64,000 nt of DNA from assembly GCA_013398615.1 (NCBI GenBank), contig VZSR01001685.1:46865550-46929549 (forward strand), written 5' to 3'. Below the pieces are notes generated by a model, which was not told the origin of the DNA, did no database searches, and saw only the letters and a program-made list of their open reading frames with translations. Shown here piece by piece: positions 51,561 through 64,000 of the stretch (the first letter of the stretch is position 1; each line of letters opens with the position of its first letter). The stretch is from Brachypodius melanocephalos. Its lineage: Eukaryota > Chordata > Aves > Passeriformes > Pycnonotidae. The translations under genes were made by a program, and so were the position numbers.

Positions 51561-53647
51561 GTTATGGCTACCAACACACAAGAGCTCCTTGCACACCAGA
51601 GGTAATTATTGCAGTTCAGCACATGGATATTTTAATAGATCTCATTCTTTCCATTGGTCAACACCAGAACAGCAGAAAAGCAGAGCCATGAAGATGTCTT
51701 CCAGCTGGTCTTGTAGGGAAGAGTGCCCTGCTCTGTGAAGAAGGAAGGATTTATTCCCTAAGTACAAGCCATGCCATGCCTCTCACCCTCTGGGCTGGAG
51801 CAGGTCCTGGCCTGCTTCGTGTGCCAGCACAGGCACGGCCAGTCAGGTGAAGAAATTAGCTGGAATCCAAAAGGTACAAGATCCTTATCAGAACCCAGCA
51901 TTGCCCTCAATGGGAAAGGAGAACACATAAGCAGAAGCCAACCACGTGTTGGTAGAGATTATACAGAAACACACTCTAGGTATATGCTATTCCTGACCTT
52001 TCCCTGCCCTTCTTCCAAAGTCACTGACACCAAGGTTTGGCCAATCATTGGGTTGTCACTGGGGTTCTCAGGCTTTGGTACCCCAAAAATGATGTTGACA
52101 ACAACCACCACCTCTCAATGGAAACGATCACAACCCCACCATCTGAAGAGCTCCATCACCTTATGGCTTTTCTAGATGTAAACACACATATCTAGTGCAC
52201 CCTGGACTGGTCTGGGAAAACCACATCCCATGGGCAAAGGAAAATGCACTCTTAAACACACAACTTTGCCAGCATAACCACATTGGCCCTTAGGATGTCT
52301 GCCTGGAAAGCTGTGGTGCTGGAAGTCCACGCTTCTTCATGCCCTGACATAATGAGGGTGTGCATTTATCTATCACACTTGATTTTAAATAAATATCAAT
52401 ATTTTTCCCCTGGGCTCTCCTTTCTTGTTTTGTCAAGAGCAATGATTGTATCATAGCCAACATTATGATGCAAAATTAGAGGGAAGAAAATGCCTTAGAA
52501 AGGTGACATCATCTGAATAGATGTGATGGCTGCTTGCATTAGCTCAAATATCTTTCTACCTGAAGTCTGACCCTAGGTGTAAATCAGAGAGGCCTGACGG
52601 AACATAAAAAGAAGTACTATCCTGTTGACCCAGTTTTCATAGAGAGCAGTGTGTGTAATTATTTTGGCCACCTGCAGCTGATAAACCAATCCTGTGTGAG
52701 GTTAAAAATTATCCAGGCATTTACTGGTGACACAGCAGTATGCTAGAAACCTGCACAGCAAACCTGCTCAGCCACACTCTGCTGCAGGGAGGAGCGGTGA
52801 GGCACGAGCCAGGACTGAGATAGATCTGCTGGCAGATGTGCTCAGCACAGAGAAAGCTCTACATGGTTCTGCTTAGGTGGTTTATGTCATTCAGAGATGG
52901 TAAAAATAAGTGATATCACAAATACCTTATTTTGGGAGAGGATAGGAGCTGCACAAGGGCTGTAGGGTGCTCCAGCCTGCAGGAATATTGGTAGTTTTCA
53001 GCAGTAAATAAAGCACTTTTGGAACTACTGCATTGCTGCAGGAAAACCACTCCCTGTGGGAAAAGTTATGCTACTAAAAGTGCAATTTTTTTTCTTTAAA
53101 TAGCATCAGTGCAAATATTTTCTGCCAGAAAAGTTGTGACAGTGAGAGTGCCCCTTCCACAGGCCCCAGCAGATGTCGGTGTGCTGGCAGAAGTCTCCAG
53201 CAGGGACTGGGAGGAATTTGCTGAGAGAGCATCCTCTGTGTCTGAGCTGATGACACTCCTGGGCATTACCAGGCTACGATCACGATTGCTGTGATGAGCT
53301 CCAGCGGTTCAGGCTCACAGTGTGTGTGTTTTCCCCAGAGATGAGGCTGGTGCTCCAGGCAGCAGAGCAGCACAGCTTAGGCACTCAGGTGTGAACATGA
53401 CCTCCAGATGTTCAGTGGGTCCTGCAGCCCTGGGAAAAAACTTCTTGAAAAATCCAGCGTGGTACAAGTGTAGCCCCTCACAAACCACTTACTCATCACC
53501 CCCTTTTGAGAAGAACAAGAAGGATTATTTATAAATAAAACCCCCATAATTTTGGGCAAAGTGCATAAGCTTCTTAGACCACCCAGCTGGGGTGTGAGAG
53601 ACAAAGGCTTATACGCTTTCATTTTTCAAAACTAAAACATGTTTCTC

Positions 53648-53671
53648 TTTTTTTTTTTTTTTTTTTTTTTT
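53648..53671. repeat. Poly(T) run, 24 bases
   Basis: Uninterrupted T run after GTTTCTC. On the minus strand it is a poly(A); no retroposon body is recognisable on the corresponding side. A 14-base A run follows at 53906-53919. Confidence 0.92.
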
Positions 53672-55476
53672 GGCACTTGATGTGTTACAGAGCCTCAGTG
53701 AATACCCAGAAAAAAATAGTGATATAGCTGTTACTAATTGTTCTAAAATTAAGTGACCTACTTGGGAAAGCATTTTCCCTGTAACTTAATGCAGAAGTGC
53801 AAATGGATATAATTATATAGGCATAACTTCCTATTCCGTCTTGGTTTTGTTTATGTCATTTGAGAAGGGATTTAAATTCAGCCCAAACATCCCCATTTCT
53901 ATGGGAAAAAAAAAAAAAAGGTGAGATTCTTAAGATAAATTATAGTTATACTACACAGTCTAAAGCATTGGTATTAACGGTAATTGTATAATGCACCATA
54001 TAAAAAATCTAATTCCCATATTTTCTATTAGAGTTTATATCCTGATTTCATGCAAAATTAAAGTAAGCTATTAATAGCACTGGACTTCCTAAAGGTTTAC
54101 TCTAGATTAGAAGATTCTCATCTGCTCTTAGCATGGAAACTGTAAATATTACTTGAATACAAACACAACTGAACTGTAAACCATCTCATTATATCTCAGG
54201 TCTTTACTAAGTCATGAGTTTTCTCTGCTAAAAACACCAGTACAGGTAAGTTTTTCCTTTAACAAGATCCGCTCAAGACTGGTCAGCTAATGAACAGGGT
54301 TTAATGATTACACTGATCCATTTTTGAGGAATTATTGAGATTTGCACTCAAGTACAGAAATGTATATCAGGCAAAAGTCCTATGTATCCCTACAGTTCAC
54401 CAGCTCTGAATGATCCACATCCCCATGAGATATCTGATTTATAACACATCTTTTATAGTCACATTTCCTGGGGAAACCTAAACAGGGCTCCCTTTGACAC
54501 AGATGAGTGACGCATGTTGTCATAAGGACACTTCTGCTTAGCACAACACAGATGCTCTGCTGACAAGATGCACCTTCCCTACCTCCAAAGCTAACCAGAA
54601 ATGGTGCTGTGGCCCTTGTTTGCTCAGTGCCTGTTTGCTGCAGAGGCCAGGCCCAAATACAGCCCAAATCAAGTCATCTGTGATGGCTGAAGCAGTGCCA
54701 CGAGGGTCAATATCTGCACTGCTGGGATGGCTCTGCTCTGGTGGCACTCAGATGGCAGCTATGGCCAGCTCACTGCTGACAGTCATCCTGCCCTGAGTGT
54801 TGTGGCTGTGAGAGGCAGGTCCAGCTCCTCCTTGGCTTCTGCTTCCACCCTTCAGATTGTGCATTTCACAGCTCGGTTATTAAGGCAGATGGCTCCTGCA
54901 GAGCCCCAGGCAAACAGACAGATGGGCTCTCCTCAGCTCAGAACTAAGAGCAAGACTTTGCTGACCTTGTCTGTTTTCTTGTCTGGAACCAGTCAAAAAA
55001 ACTTTTCTCTAGCTTCAATTCCTGCTTCCACTCGAAGCAAATTGGAACCAATGCAAATCTTAAATTTCCTCATCTGCCTGCAGATGCAACACCAGGTTGG
55101 GTCTTTGCACTGCAAGATGAGCCTGAATTATTCCTAAACTCAATGGTGCTTCATGTCCTCCTGAACTCAGATTGCTCCCCTGCTGCCTTTGTTCTAGATC
55201 TGATCAGTCAAGGAAACATTCAGCACATCATCTCTACATACTCCAAGCAGCACATTACCTTTGTTCATATTCATGATTACATGCATTCATGATATCATAA
55301 ATGCTCAGAAGAGCCTTCAGGATCCATGTTGCTTGGGAGGAGGGAAGAAGAGATAGTAGGGAACATAAAAATAAAATTTATATGGGAACATGCTGACCTG
55401 AGAACTAATTTAAAGTGATGCTGGTACTAGTCATCACATTGCCTGGTAACTAGCTTCATCTGACATTGTTACCCTC

Positions 55477-55651
55477 GAGACAGAGGTGAGGGTGGTGAGG
55501 CACTGGAACAGGCTGTCCAAAGAAGTTGTGGATGCCCCACTGGGGCCCTAAGCAACCTGATGCAGTGGGTGGCATCCCTGCCCATGGCAAGGGGATTGGA
55601 ACTAGATGATCTTTAAGGTCCCTTCCAACTCAAACCGTTCTAGAATTCTAA
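55477..55651 (+). mobile_element. CR1 LINE 3' fragment with small deletion
   Basis: Plus-strand CR1 end: 'gagacagaggtgagggtggt', 'gaggcactggaacaggctgt', 'ggatgccccac', 'taagcaacctgatgcagtgg', 'ctgcccatggcaag', 'aactagatgatctttaaggt', 'cccttccaactcaaaccgtt' and 'ctagaattcta'. About 40 bases usually present between 'gatgcccca' and 'gagcaacct' are missing, including the 'gaagtgttcaaggcc' segment. Otherwise this is one of the better-preserved tails in the window. Confidence 0.93.
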
Positions 55652-58600
55652 GAAACCATAAAGGGAGGGGGAAAAAAATAGAAGTAACTGAGCACTGAGA
55701 CATTTCAACCCTCACACTGCAATGCCATGATGGGAGTACCTGTCTGGAAAAATGACAGAGCTTTGAGGACTACTAGATTAATAAACTATACTATAATTCA
55801 ACTCATAGAAGTAGGACAGGAGCAAAAAATCCCCAAATGGTAAGAGATAAAAAATCCTTCTGGACCATTTGCAACCTATACAATCCTTTCTCTGCAACAC
55901 AGTTTCAGACATTAATGCTGTGAGAGCATAGACAGCAAGAAGACAAGCAGGTACTTGGTGGGACATTGAGGCCTTTGCATTTGGTCCAGGAAGTGTTGCA
56001 ACAATTTGAAAATTGCACCAGAGTTGCTGAAAACAAGCCTGTAGAAACTGAACATGATAGACTTGCCCCTAAGGCTTGTGAGCTTTAGCAAACCTTTCAA
56101 AAGATTGGTTTGAGGGAGGAATTTGAGAGAAAATTCCAAGTCAACAGCTTTACTGTAAATATTTTACACTGAAGTTGATCTGCTTTCCTTCCCACTTTTA
56201 TAGTAATGTTCCCTCATGTTGTCTCCCTCTCCCAAATGTCTGTTCTTTGCACTGCTTTGCTGTCCTTCAACCTTCTATTCAATTCACCTAAAAAACAAGG
56301 AGTATTGTATCCAAAAGAAAAAGGAATGGAGGAGAGAGGAGATCTCATGGAGAGTAATTGCCCAGGGGTGCATTTTGATGCCACAAAGCTGGTTATGATT
56401 TCTCTGTAATGACAGCACAAACCTGCTGAACTGAAGAGGAAAACTGTTGGCTTTTAGCTCACAGAGCTCCTGACTCCCTGCTCAGCAAAAATCCCTGACC
56501 TGCTTGCCAAGGTCAGTCCTGCATCACCCCACCTGCAGGAATCACACAGCAGCTCATTCCTGGGTGAAAGCTCTTCTCCTGCCACCTCTTTGGCCCCTAC
56601 GTCAGGAGCTCAGAGGTGAAAATGGAAGGCAGCCTTGTCTACAGGGCTTGCTCTACAAAGGAGGTTGCTCAGGGAGAGGAAATCCAGTACAGAGACTGGG
56701 AATTTAAGAGCCTCTCTAACTCCCCACCAGAACTGGAACCCACAATGACATCACTGTTCTTGCAGAGCTTGCAAGCATCTCCAGGTGAGTTCCCAGCTAC
56801 CTGCAGTTACATTTTATTTCCAGTAGACTCTGCCTAGGGCAAAGAGAGTCTCCAACATTTGTCCTCAGGATGATTATCTATTCCCAATCCCAGATTTTTC
56901 CCTCCCCACTCTCCTTCTGGATACTGGCACTCTACAACCTCTTTTCATCTTCACTCCAGAGGAAGCAACATTTACGCCAGCCCAAACCCTCCAGCTCACT
57001 CATGTGCAGGCTGCTGGCCTCTACTTATGCATCACCTCCAAAAATTTCATTTGGCAGGCAGTCTCAAAACTGCCAGCATGCTACATTAATCTGCATTTCT
57101 CTCTTCATTCACCACTCTTAATTAGTGTTTGGGAATGTATTAACATGAGGCTAAGCCACAAAGTTTTCATCTGGGCTTGCCTCTTGTTCGGAGGAGCTGA
57201 GCTAGCACCAGAGCCTGGTGCAGAGTCACCCCTTCCTCACATAGCAGCTGAAAGCAAGAGCACAGAAGTGACTCCCCATCACAGAATTCCCTCCTCTGAT
57301 TGAATATACAATCACTGTGATTTTTTCCCCTGCTTTCACAACTCTAAGTCATTGAACAGTCATTTGGCTCAGAAACTGAAGCTGTTCAGAAACTACCAGC
57401 ATTTCTAGCTTGACCAAAGTCATTGCCTTCAGGCAAGGATGTAACAAAAAGTGATCAGCGATAGTGGATGAGTTAAGCAACATCAAATCTCTCTGTAGCC
57501 ACTTTAGGAACGAATGCATGAGCTAGTTATTACTGAGTTTCATGTATATGTGAGATAGATACGTGTAGCAAGATAGTTACTCTGATATCACAGGCTCTGA
57601 AATAGCTGCAAGGTCAAAGAGACATGGCAGAGGAGACAAGAGGGTCTCTCCTGCTCCTCCTGAAGGGGCTCACCTCACCAGCACGGTGTTAGGAGGCAAG
57701 TTGAGGTCTGAACTTCCTCTGTGCATGCTTCCATGGTGCAGCCTCTCCTCCATGCTGCTGTGCTTGGGACACAGGTGTGTTCACTCTCATCCATGGATAT
57801 GCAGGTCTGAAAGGGTCCTGAGTTGCCCAAAGCAGTTGGAAGGAGCACAGAAATCTGCCCTCATCACTGCCCTCTCCCCGGGTCTTTGTGTGGTCACCAA
57901 AACCCTGCTCCCTGCTCCTCTTTGATGGTGTAGGGAAACCTGTGAGTAACAACCAGAATTGCCAAGCAAATGGCCCTGCTAAGGATAACAAACCAGAGGC
58001 AGCACCATGCCAGAGACAAAAGCTGCTCAGATAAACTACCAGCCCACACCTAAAGAAGACCACCCCTCTTCCTGCCCCAGACCCTTCCCTTAGGCTTCCA
58101 GCAGCACCAATCCATTTGGCAGTAGGAGTAGGTTTGCACTGCACACACTAATGCAGTGATGCACTGACATACCTGAGACATCTCAGAGTCACCCAGCTTA
58201 TGGTACAGGCCAGTCCCCACCAACCACTGATCTCAAAAAAACCTGTTAAATCTCTATGGACAAAGCAAAGTAAGTGAATTTTGTCTAAGCGCCGAGCAGC
58301 TGTGTGACCCCAGGTACTGAGGTTTGCTGGTTTAAAGCTGCTTGGTATCTGTATTAATCATAATCTTGCAGACATGTAACACATCTGCACTCCATATGCT
58401 CTATCATTTTAACTGAGTGACTTACAAATGGGTTCTTCCATTTTCCATGTACAGAAAAGCTAAGGGTAGTTGGGAATCTTCATCACACAAAATAATCCAG
58501 GACATTTCCCGTTTTGGGACTCCTCGAGAACCCCATCTGCTCAGTGTTTAGCAGACAGCAGCTTCTGAAACTCTGAGGGAGGGAGGGAGTATAACAACTC

Positions 58601-61600
58601 TCACATTAACTGCAGTTAATGCAGGAGAAAATGACCAAGCATGTAAATTTAAGGATGTAAGAATGACCTTGAACCTTCCAATCAACAATATCATGACTAA
58701 ATTCCAAAGCATGTACACACACAGCCTTTGGCTTCATAGACATAATATCATTTTCTGTCTGTTTAGCAGAGAGAATAGCAAGGGAAGCTGACAAGAACAT
58801 GAGCTGAAGGCAGAGATACCTTCTGGTTAAATATCAGAGCACTGACAATTTCATAGCTATATATATTAGTACAGTGTTTGTGTGGGCTGGCATATGTACA
58901 CATCCAGCCTTCTCACCACACACATAGACAAAACTTGGTGTTCTGAAGTACACAGGAGTCTCAGCTCTAACTCATATAATTTTAATCATCCATTAAAAAA
59001 AAAAAAGGCTAGTCCTTAATAAGGAGCAGAACTAGATGGTCCTAAAGTACATATTCTAATTTTTTATCTCTCTTCTCACAAAAACTGAGATGCATCTCTC
59101 TGCTCTTTCCCATGACACTAACAGGAGGGTACATCTACCCTAGAACTGAACTGGAACTATATTGGTACGGGAGGGTTACCCTGCATCCATTGGATAACAT
59201 GGTTTGGAATTGCAGATAAGCCCTAATGGAAGTGAACAGGGAGACATTCCCTCCTGCCCAAGCACACAGGCAACGATAGATGAGAAAATCTGGAGCTTCC
59301 CAGATTCCTTTGATCCATACCTGTACTTCAGCCTTCTAGCCCTCCCTCCCCCATCCCTGCTGCACCTCTCTTCCAGCCCTTTCAGAGCTCAGGCAGGCAC
59401 TACAGACACTACAGCATACTTGGCCCTCCAGGATGGGGTCTGAGCATGGTGAAGCGCCTTTGCGATGCAAAACGATAACAGGAACAATAATGGTTGTAGC
59501 TCACTGACAACCTCTTCTTTCCTTTCTAAGACTGGGTGTAAATAATGTTCTTATCTTCTAAGAAATACCTCTGGCATCCCTCACTAAGTGATAAGCAGAA
59601 AGAAGAGAGACACTCTTAACTGCTGATCAAGAGGGAGGAGAGTGATTAGCATCCTCTGGGGAACACCTCGTTGATGATGGCTGCTTTGCATTGTTGAGGC
59701 TGTAAGAAGCACCTAAATTCCTCCTCCACAGAACTCTCAGCTGCTGATGAAGTCAGTTCTACATTAATCCCTCAGCACACTCCTCCTCAGGCCCATTTCT
59801 GATCAAAGCTTTTCTTGCCACTGCAGTCATAATTGCAACCCTCTGCTCCCATTTGAGAGAGAGACAGAGTCTCAATGTCAGTAGGACATTCTGACTCTGT
59901 CAGGAAGGACTGGACTTGGGCAACACTGGGAATCTATGAAGTAAGGAAATAAAAACAACCTGCAGAGGAAACAATTAGTAGCAAGGCTGAATCAGTTTTT
60001 TGGGTTTCACGCTAGGGGTTATGGCTCCAAGTCCCTGGTAGCTGGGTTTGATATGCTGGGTCTCAGCAGTCCCCTGGAACTGCCCATCAATGCACAGTGC
60101 CCAGCAATTTTTTCAGATTTAGCCCACTTTCTGCCGTGCACAGACTTAACCAAAGCAAGCAGAAACAAGCCCAGTGAAACAGCATTCCTCCCACAAGGTC
60201 AAAGCTTGGAGTAGCACACAAGTGTCCTGAAGCTTAGAGTTAATCTTGAGCAGTGGATCAATGCAGATGTGTGGGCACAACCCACTGCATGGATTTGCAT
60301 TGCTGAGTACCAACAGACAGAGGCTTTCTTTGGCCTCACCTCCCTCAGCAGTGGAAATCAAGGCATTTGTGGCTCTGCACCCACACTGGATCCTGTAGGA
60401 CAGCCTGGCTCTGCAGCCAGACACTGGTGCTGGAATGCATCCTGACATCTTGCTGAGGCCTCCCCAACCTGGGCAACAAAACACAGATAGAAGCAGATGT
60501 GCTTTTAGGCTCTGTCTGTGGTTTAAATACCTCAGAAAACAGCTGTAACAGGAGATCCCTCCACCCCAGGCATGCCTGCTCTCATGGCAAAGGTGTGCCC
60601 CAATACTGCATTGGGCCCATGTGCACAATATTAAAAAAAAAAAACAAACAACCAGATCAGAAACACAACTATGCATAACAACAATCTATACTTGGATAGT
60701 GTAGGAAGAAAAGAACCTCACTTTCAATTACAGACTACCTCTTAAATTGGTCAATCCTAGCCCAGAGCAGCAATGTCCTTTCTCCCTTCTTCTTACACTT
60801 TTTATTTCCCCATAATGTCGCTTACATGAAACATCCACTTTCATGCATGATATTTCCTTTTCTAACAAAATGCAGCAGGAGGCTCCACAGGTTAATTATA
60901 AATTGATTTTAAAAGCATTTACCAAGAAATTATTTAAATCTATTTCCCTTAATTTCATTTGATGCAGCATATGTCTTCCAGTGCAAAGGGGAGATGCAGC
61001 TTTATTGCCACTATCTGCCAGATGAACATGTTCATCATCAACAGTGCAGGGAGTGATAAGTCACTTATCTGATACAGAGAGACAAAACACTCCCTCTTTC
61101 TTATCAACAAATTGAGTTATCAGCCAAGTGAAGTAGTTTTTTGGTAGCCTTTCTGACTGTGTTTTGCTTTTAAATCCATACTGGCAGCAAATGTTCATGG
61201 ATGTATTTGCCTCTCTTATGTTCATTTCAAAATGCAGCAGCAGCCACCACAGATAAGAAAGCTCCATCTCCCAAAGATGTCTAGCCTGAGCACAATTAAG
61301 CAGTTCTGAATTTACTCTGATTGCTGGAAAGCTGAACTAAACTACACCAAAAGTAACAAAAGTGATGCTAAAACAGTCATACAAAGAGCTTAGAGGAACA
61401 CACAGCAACACTGCATGTCCAAAGCCTGCTGACATGACCATCACTGATGGCTGAACACACACTTCTCAATGCTGTCCCTTATATTTGGGTGCCTGACCTG
61501 AGACAACCAGGACCCAGAAACCTGGCAAGTGTAAGCTCTGATCCATCCAAAGTAACATTTTTGCTACACTTTGCTACATATGCCCAAATGAATTCAGAAT

Positions 61601-64000
61601 TAACTGCACTGCATGACAAAGCTGGAGAGAAGGCAGGGTTATCAGCCAGGTAACATTATTGGAAGACTATAACTGAATGCATGGAAAGGTATTAGGTTTT
61701 AGAAACTGCCTGATGCCTTTTTAGGACTCAGTATGGTGATGAGCATCTACTCTGACAGGCTCTGTGCAGAGTGCTACTCATGAGAAGGGTGTCAGCATCA
61801 CACTGACTTGAGCAATTGTAGAATGCTCTGAGTTGTTCTCAGAAAGTGTTCAATGCTGGAATCAGCATCATTTTGGGTAAGTGTGGCTGGAAAGTAAACT
61901 TCATTGGGATAGCACTCAAAAGGAATTGCCCTTGCCTGCAGAGGCCAAATGTGATCATTCACCAGCATAACTTTTAAATGTGACTCTTCTCTTCCATAAA
62001 CCAAGCCAAAGAAAACATGACTTGATAAACAGAAACCCATAGAGAATAGACATGTTAAGTCAGGAATGTTTCTTGTAAATGCTTACAAACTCAATGCTAC
62101 AAGCTCATCTTCCTCCTTCTCATAAAGACATAATCAAACAGGACCTCCAAGATTAATATAAGGGTTGATGATGACAAAATCATCATTTCACCTGCTGAAC
62201 AAGACAAACAAAACCTGTGAGCATTTCTGAGCTTGCTCAACATGGAGCCAGAAAAGGGAGCTCTGATGATCTTCACCAGATGCTTGAACTTTGAAGAAAG
62301 CATGGACTTTGCATTGGCTCAGATAGATTACATATACCTTTCCACCTACCCAGATCCAACCTCCTATGAGCTGTAACAAGACCAGTAACAACCCCAATCT
62401 CCAATGTTTTCTAAAGGCCACACAATACCTACTTTTCCAGACATTCTCCTTCAATAGAGCCACTTTCTTTCTCAGAATGTGTTCCTGTGGCTGAACCTGT
62501 TATTTTGATAGAATTCTGATATCTCATCTCTCAAGCAGCCAGCTGCATAATTCCTGGGAGGGTCCTTTGCTCTCACCTGTTTGTAGATGGGACAGGATTG
62601 TTGGATATTAATGCCCAAAGAGACAAGAGATAGCTATAAGGATGGCCCAGCTGACAATTGTTTCAATAGTTTCCAGCCTTGTTGTCAGCTGACACATTCC
62701 TTTCTCCAGATAAAATCTGATGCACTCAGATGTTTCTGGAGCTGTGCCTCCACAGGATGTGTGGCAAGAATGACAGCAAGGTCTTCGCTCCTCTGCTTTC
62801 ACACCAAACCTGCAAGGAAGTTGCCATTGGAGGGTTTGTTTGTTTTTCTTGAGCATTAATAAGAAACTTGCACGATCAAGTTCAATCACTCTCTCCTTTC
62901 CAGCTGCAATGTTGCAAACCTCCTCGGTACCGGGCCAAGAGGAGGAGGACTCTCTGAACTTGCAGGCGGGATATGGAGGTGGCTTCACAAGCGTGGGGAG
63001 GCAGAAAAACTCATTCATTCCTCCTGCCTCGCAGCTGATAGCGACTCCTGTACAGGGGAGCACCAATATTGAAGGGCTGGAGCAATGGAAGAGGCTCTGA
63101 TCCCATTACAGCTCTAGAGATCAGGGCTTGACAGCGGTGGTACCTAAAAGGATCGTTAAGCAGTTGCAAATGACCTTAATACTTTAAAGAGGACTTAATC
63201 AAGCAGAGCTGGGATGTCTTGACAATCTGATAACTGCAGCATACAATTCAGAGAATGCAGAGGCTAGGGATGTGTGACTGGCCTTTGGGACTGATTGTTC
63301 TGAAACAGCTCTGCTTTTTCTTTTTGAAGAGAAATTTAAATTACCCAGCCTTTCAAAAATAACTGTTTATCTTTCACAGGGACCTTGGAAATCATCTCAT
63401 CTATCACACACTTAAATCAGTGCAGATTTCCTGTAATTCACCCGTAATCCACAGCTGAACAAAACTCTCTTCTATCAAGAAATGCCAGAACTACTGGTGT
63501 TAGCTAGGTGACTTCCAGTTATCCATGTCAAAAGGTGTTAATTCGTGTAGGAATGCTAATTTGAACTGCTTGTACTATTGGCGTTGTTTCCGTGGGACTT
63601 AGATCAGTTCACAGGTAGTGTATTTAAGCAACAAAAATAGCTAGCAAAAAAAATAGTTTATTTGTGATTTTAAATTAGTTGGATACACAGATAAATAGTT
63701 TCATTTTACATAATTAATAAACTCATCAAGGGCTGCCCTGTTTGAAAACAAACTAAAATTTGATACCAAAGGTACTGTGATGGCTTGAAAGAACTGCAAA
63801 GTCAAACTTGTAAACAAAGTTAAATTAACAGCTGTGGTAATTTTATCCCAAAGCAAAAAAGGTAAAGGCTGCACACTATGGAAAGACCAAAGCTGGTGTA
63901 AAGGATTTTATTCTCTGTATTCAAAAATGCCAGTTACATTACTGTCTTCCAGTCTGATGTCTTCTTCAATTTCATGATCCCAGACTGTAGGACAAAGCAA
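55652..64000. other. Unique non-coding DNA, no gene seen
   Basis: No mobile element recognised. A 176-codon minus frame at 60146-60676 is Cys/Leu/Ser-rich with a hydrophobic start, but it has no domain that I recognise and no clear splice or promoter context; I treat it as a chance frame. The CpG-retaining block near 63 kb is described separately. Confidence 0.5.
62880..63260 (+). other. CpG-retaining block: candidate exon or regulatory element
   Basis: A block with about nine CpGs in some 250 bases (GGTACCGGGCC, GGCGGGAT, AAGCGTGG, CTCGCAG, AGCGACTC, AGCGGTGG, ATCGTTAA), unusual against a CpG-poor background. 'ctctctcctttccag' at about 62889-62903 resembles a 3' splice site. A frame beginning before it and containing an ATG at 62908 stays open to a TGA at 63098-63100, encoding an acidic patch (QEEEDS) and a Gly-rich patch (GYGGG). 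I do not recognise the protein, no strong splice donor is visible and the opposite strand is also open. It could equally be a conserved enhancer. Confidence 0.3.

Larger units (their letters stand above)
37995..55476. other. Unique non-coding DNA with simple repeats
   Basis: Simple tracts at 39438, 41293, 44278, 48044, 49739, 50641 and 53648 are the only repeats recognised. The GC-richer part at 45240-47700 carries overlapping open frames on both strands (up to 156 codons) without any domain. I could not identify a gene, but very short exons would be missed by eye. Confidence 0.5.

Noticed and set aside
60146..60676. 176-codon Cys-rich minus-strand frame resembling a secreted protein
   Set aside because: Cysteine spacing shows no recognisable family, there is no promoter or splice context and the hydrophobic start is short. 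Treated as a chance frame.
1..64000. CRISPR array, tRNA, rRNA, bacterial operon or phage
   Set aside because: No regularly spaced repeats, no cloverleaf or rRNA signature and no ribosome-binding-site-led gene strings. The repeat content is clearly avian.

Overview
This window looks like non-coding nuclear DNA from a bird, most likely a neoavian and possibly a songbird. The evidence is the repeat content. There are several 3'-truncated CR1 LINE fragments ending in the typical avian octamer-like tail (variants of ATTCTATG), one much older CR1 relic of the type shared with turtles and crocodilians, and two retroviral LTRs of avian type. I recalled these families from knowledge of avian genomes and did no database search. 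The sequence is moderately AT-rich, CpG-poor and dense in stops. I found no bacterial-style operons, rRNA, tRNA or CRISPR array.

Layout. 1-8 kb: unique DNA with a CR1 tail (3776, minus), a decayed CR1 tail (about 4948, minus) and an LTR (about 5256-5638, minus). 8-17 kb: a CR1 copy with an internal deletion (7948, plus), a short CR1 tail (10889, plus), two (TAAA)n microsatellites, an LTR with TG...CA ends (14963-15578, minus) and the longest CR1 copy (16526-17136, plus), which keeps a broken end of the CR1 ORF2 protein. 17-37 kb: mostly unique sequence with an ancient CR1 relic (21034, minus), a short CR1 tail (29677, minus), A/C-rich tracts and several blocks that read like conserved regulatory sequence. 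37-56 kb: CR1 copies at 37714 and 55477 (both plus), a G/T-rich tract, a 54-base poly(A) run and a long A-rich tract. 56-64 kb: unique sequence ending in a CpG-retaining block at about 62.88-63.26 kb.

No host protein-coding gene could be supported. The open frames (up to 196 codons) have no recognisable domain and look like chance frames, apart from those lying in CR1. The window is probably intergenic or deep within a large intron. The only recognisable protein remnants are CR1 ORF2 C-termini at 16540-17048 and 37716-37940. I did not find an undescribed system. The best leads are the CpG-retaining block near 63 kb, the blocks at 50.9-51.6 kb and 36.1-36.6 kb, and the 54-base poly(A) run, which is odd for a genome whose main LINE does not make poly(A) tails.
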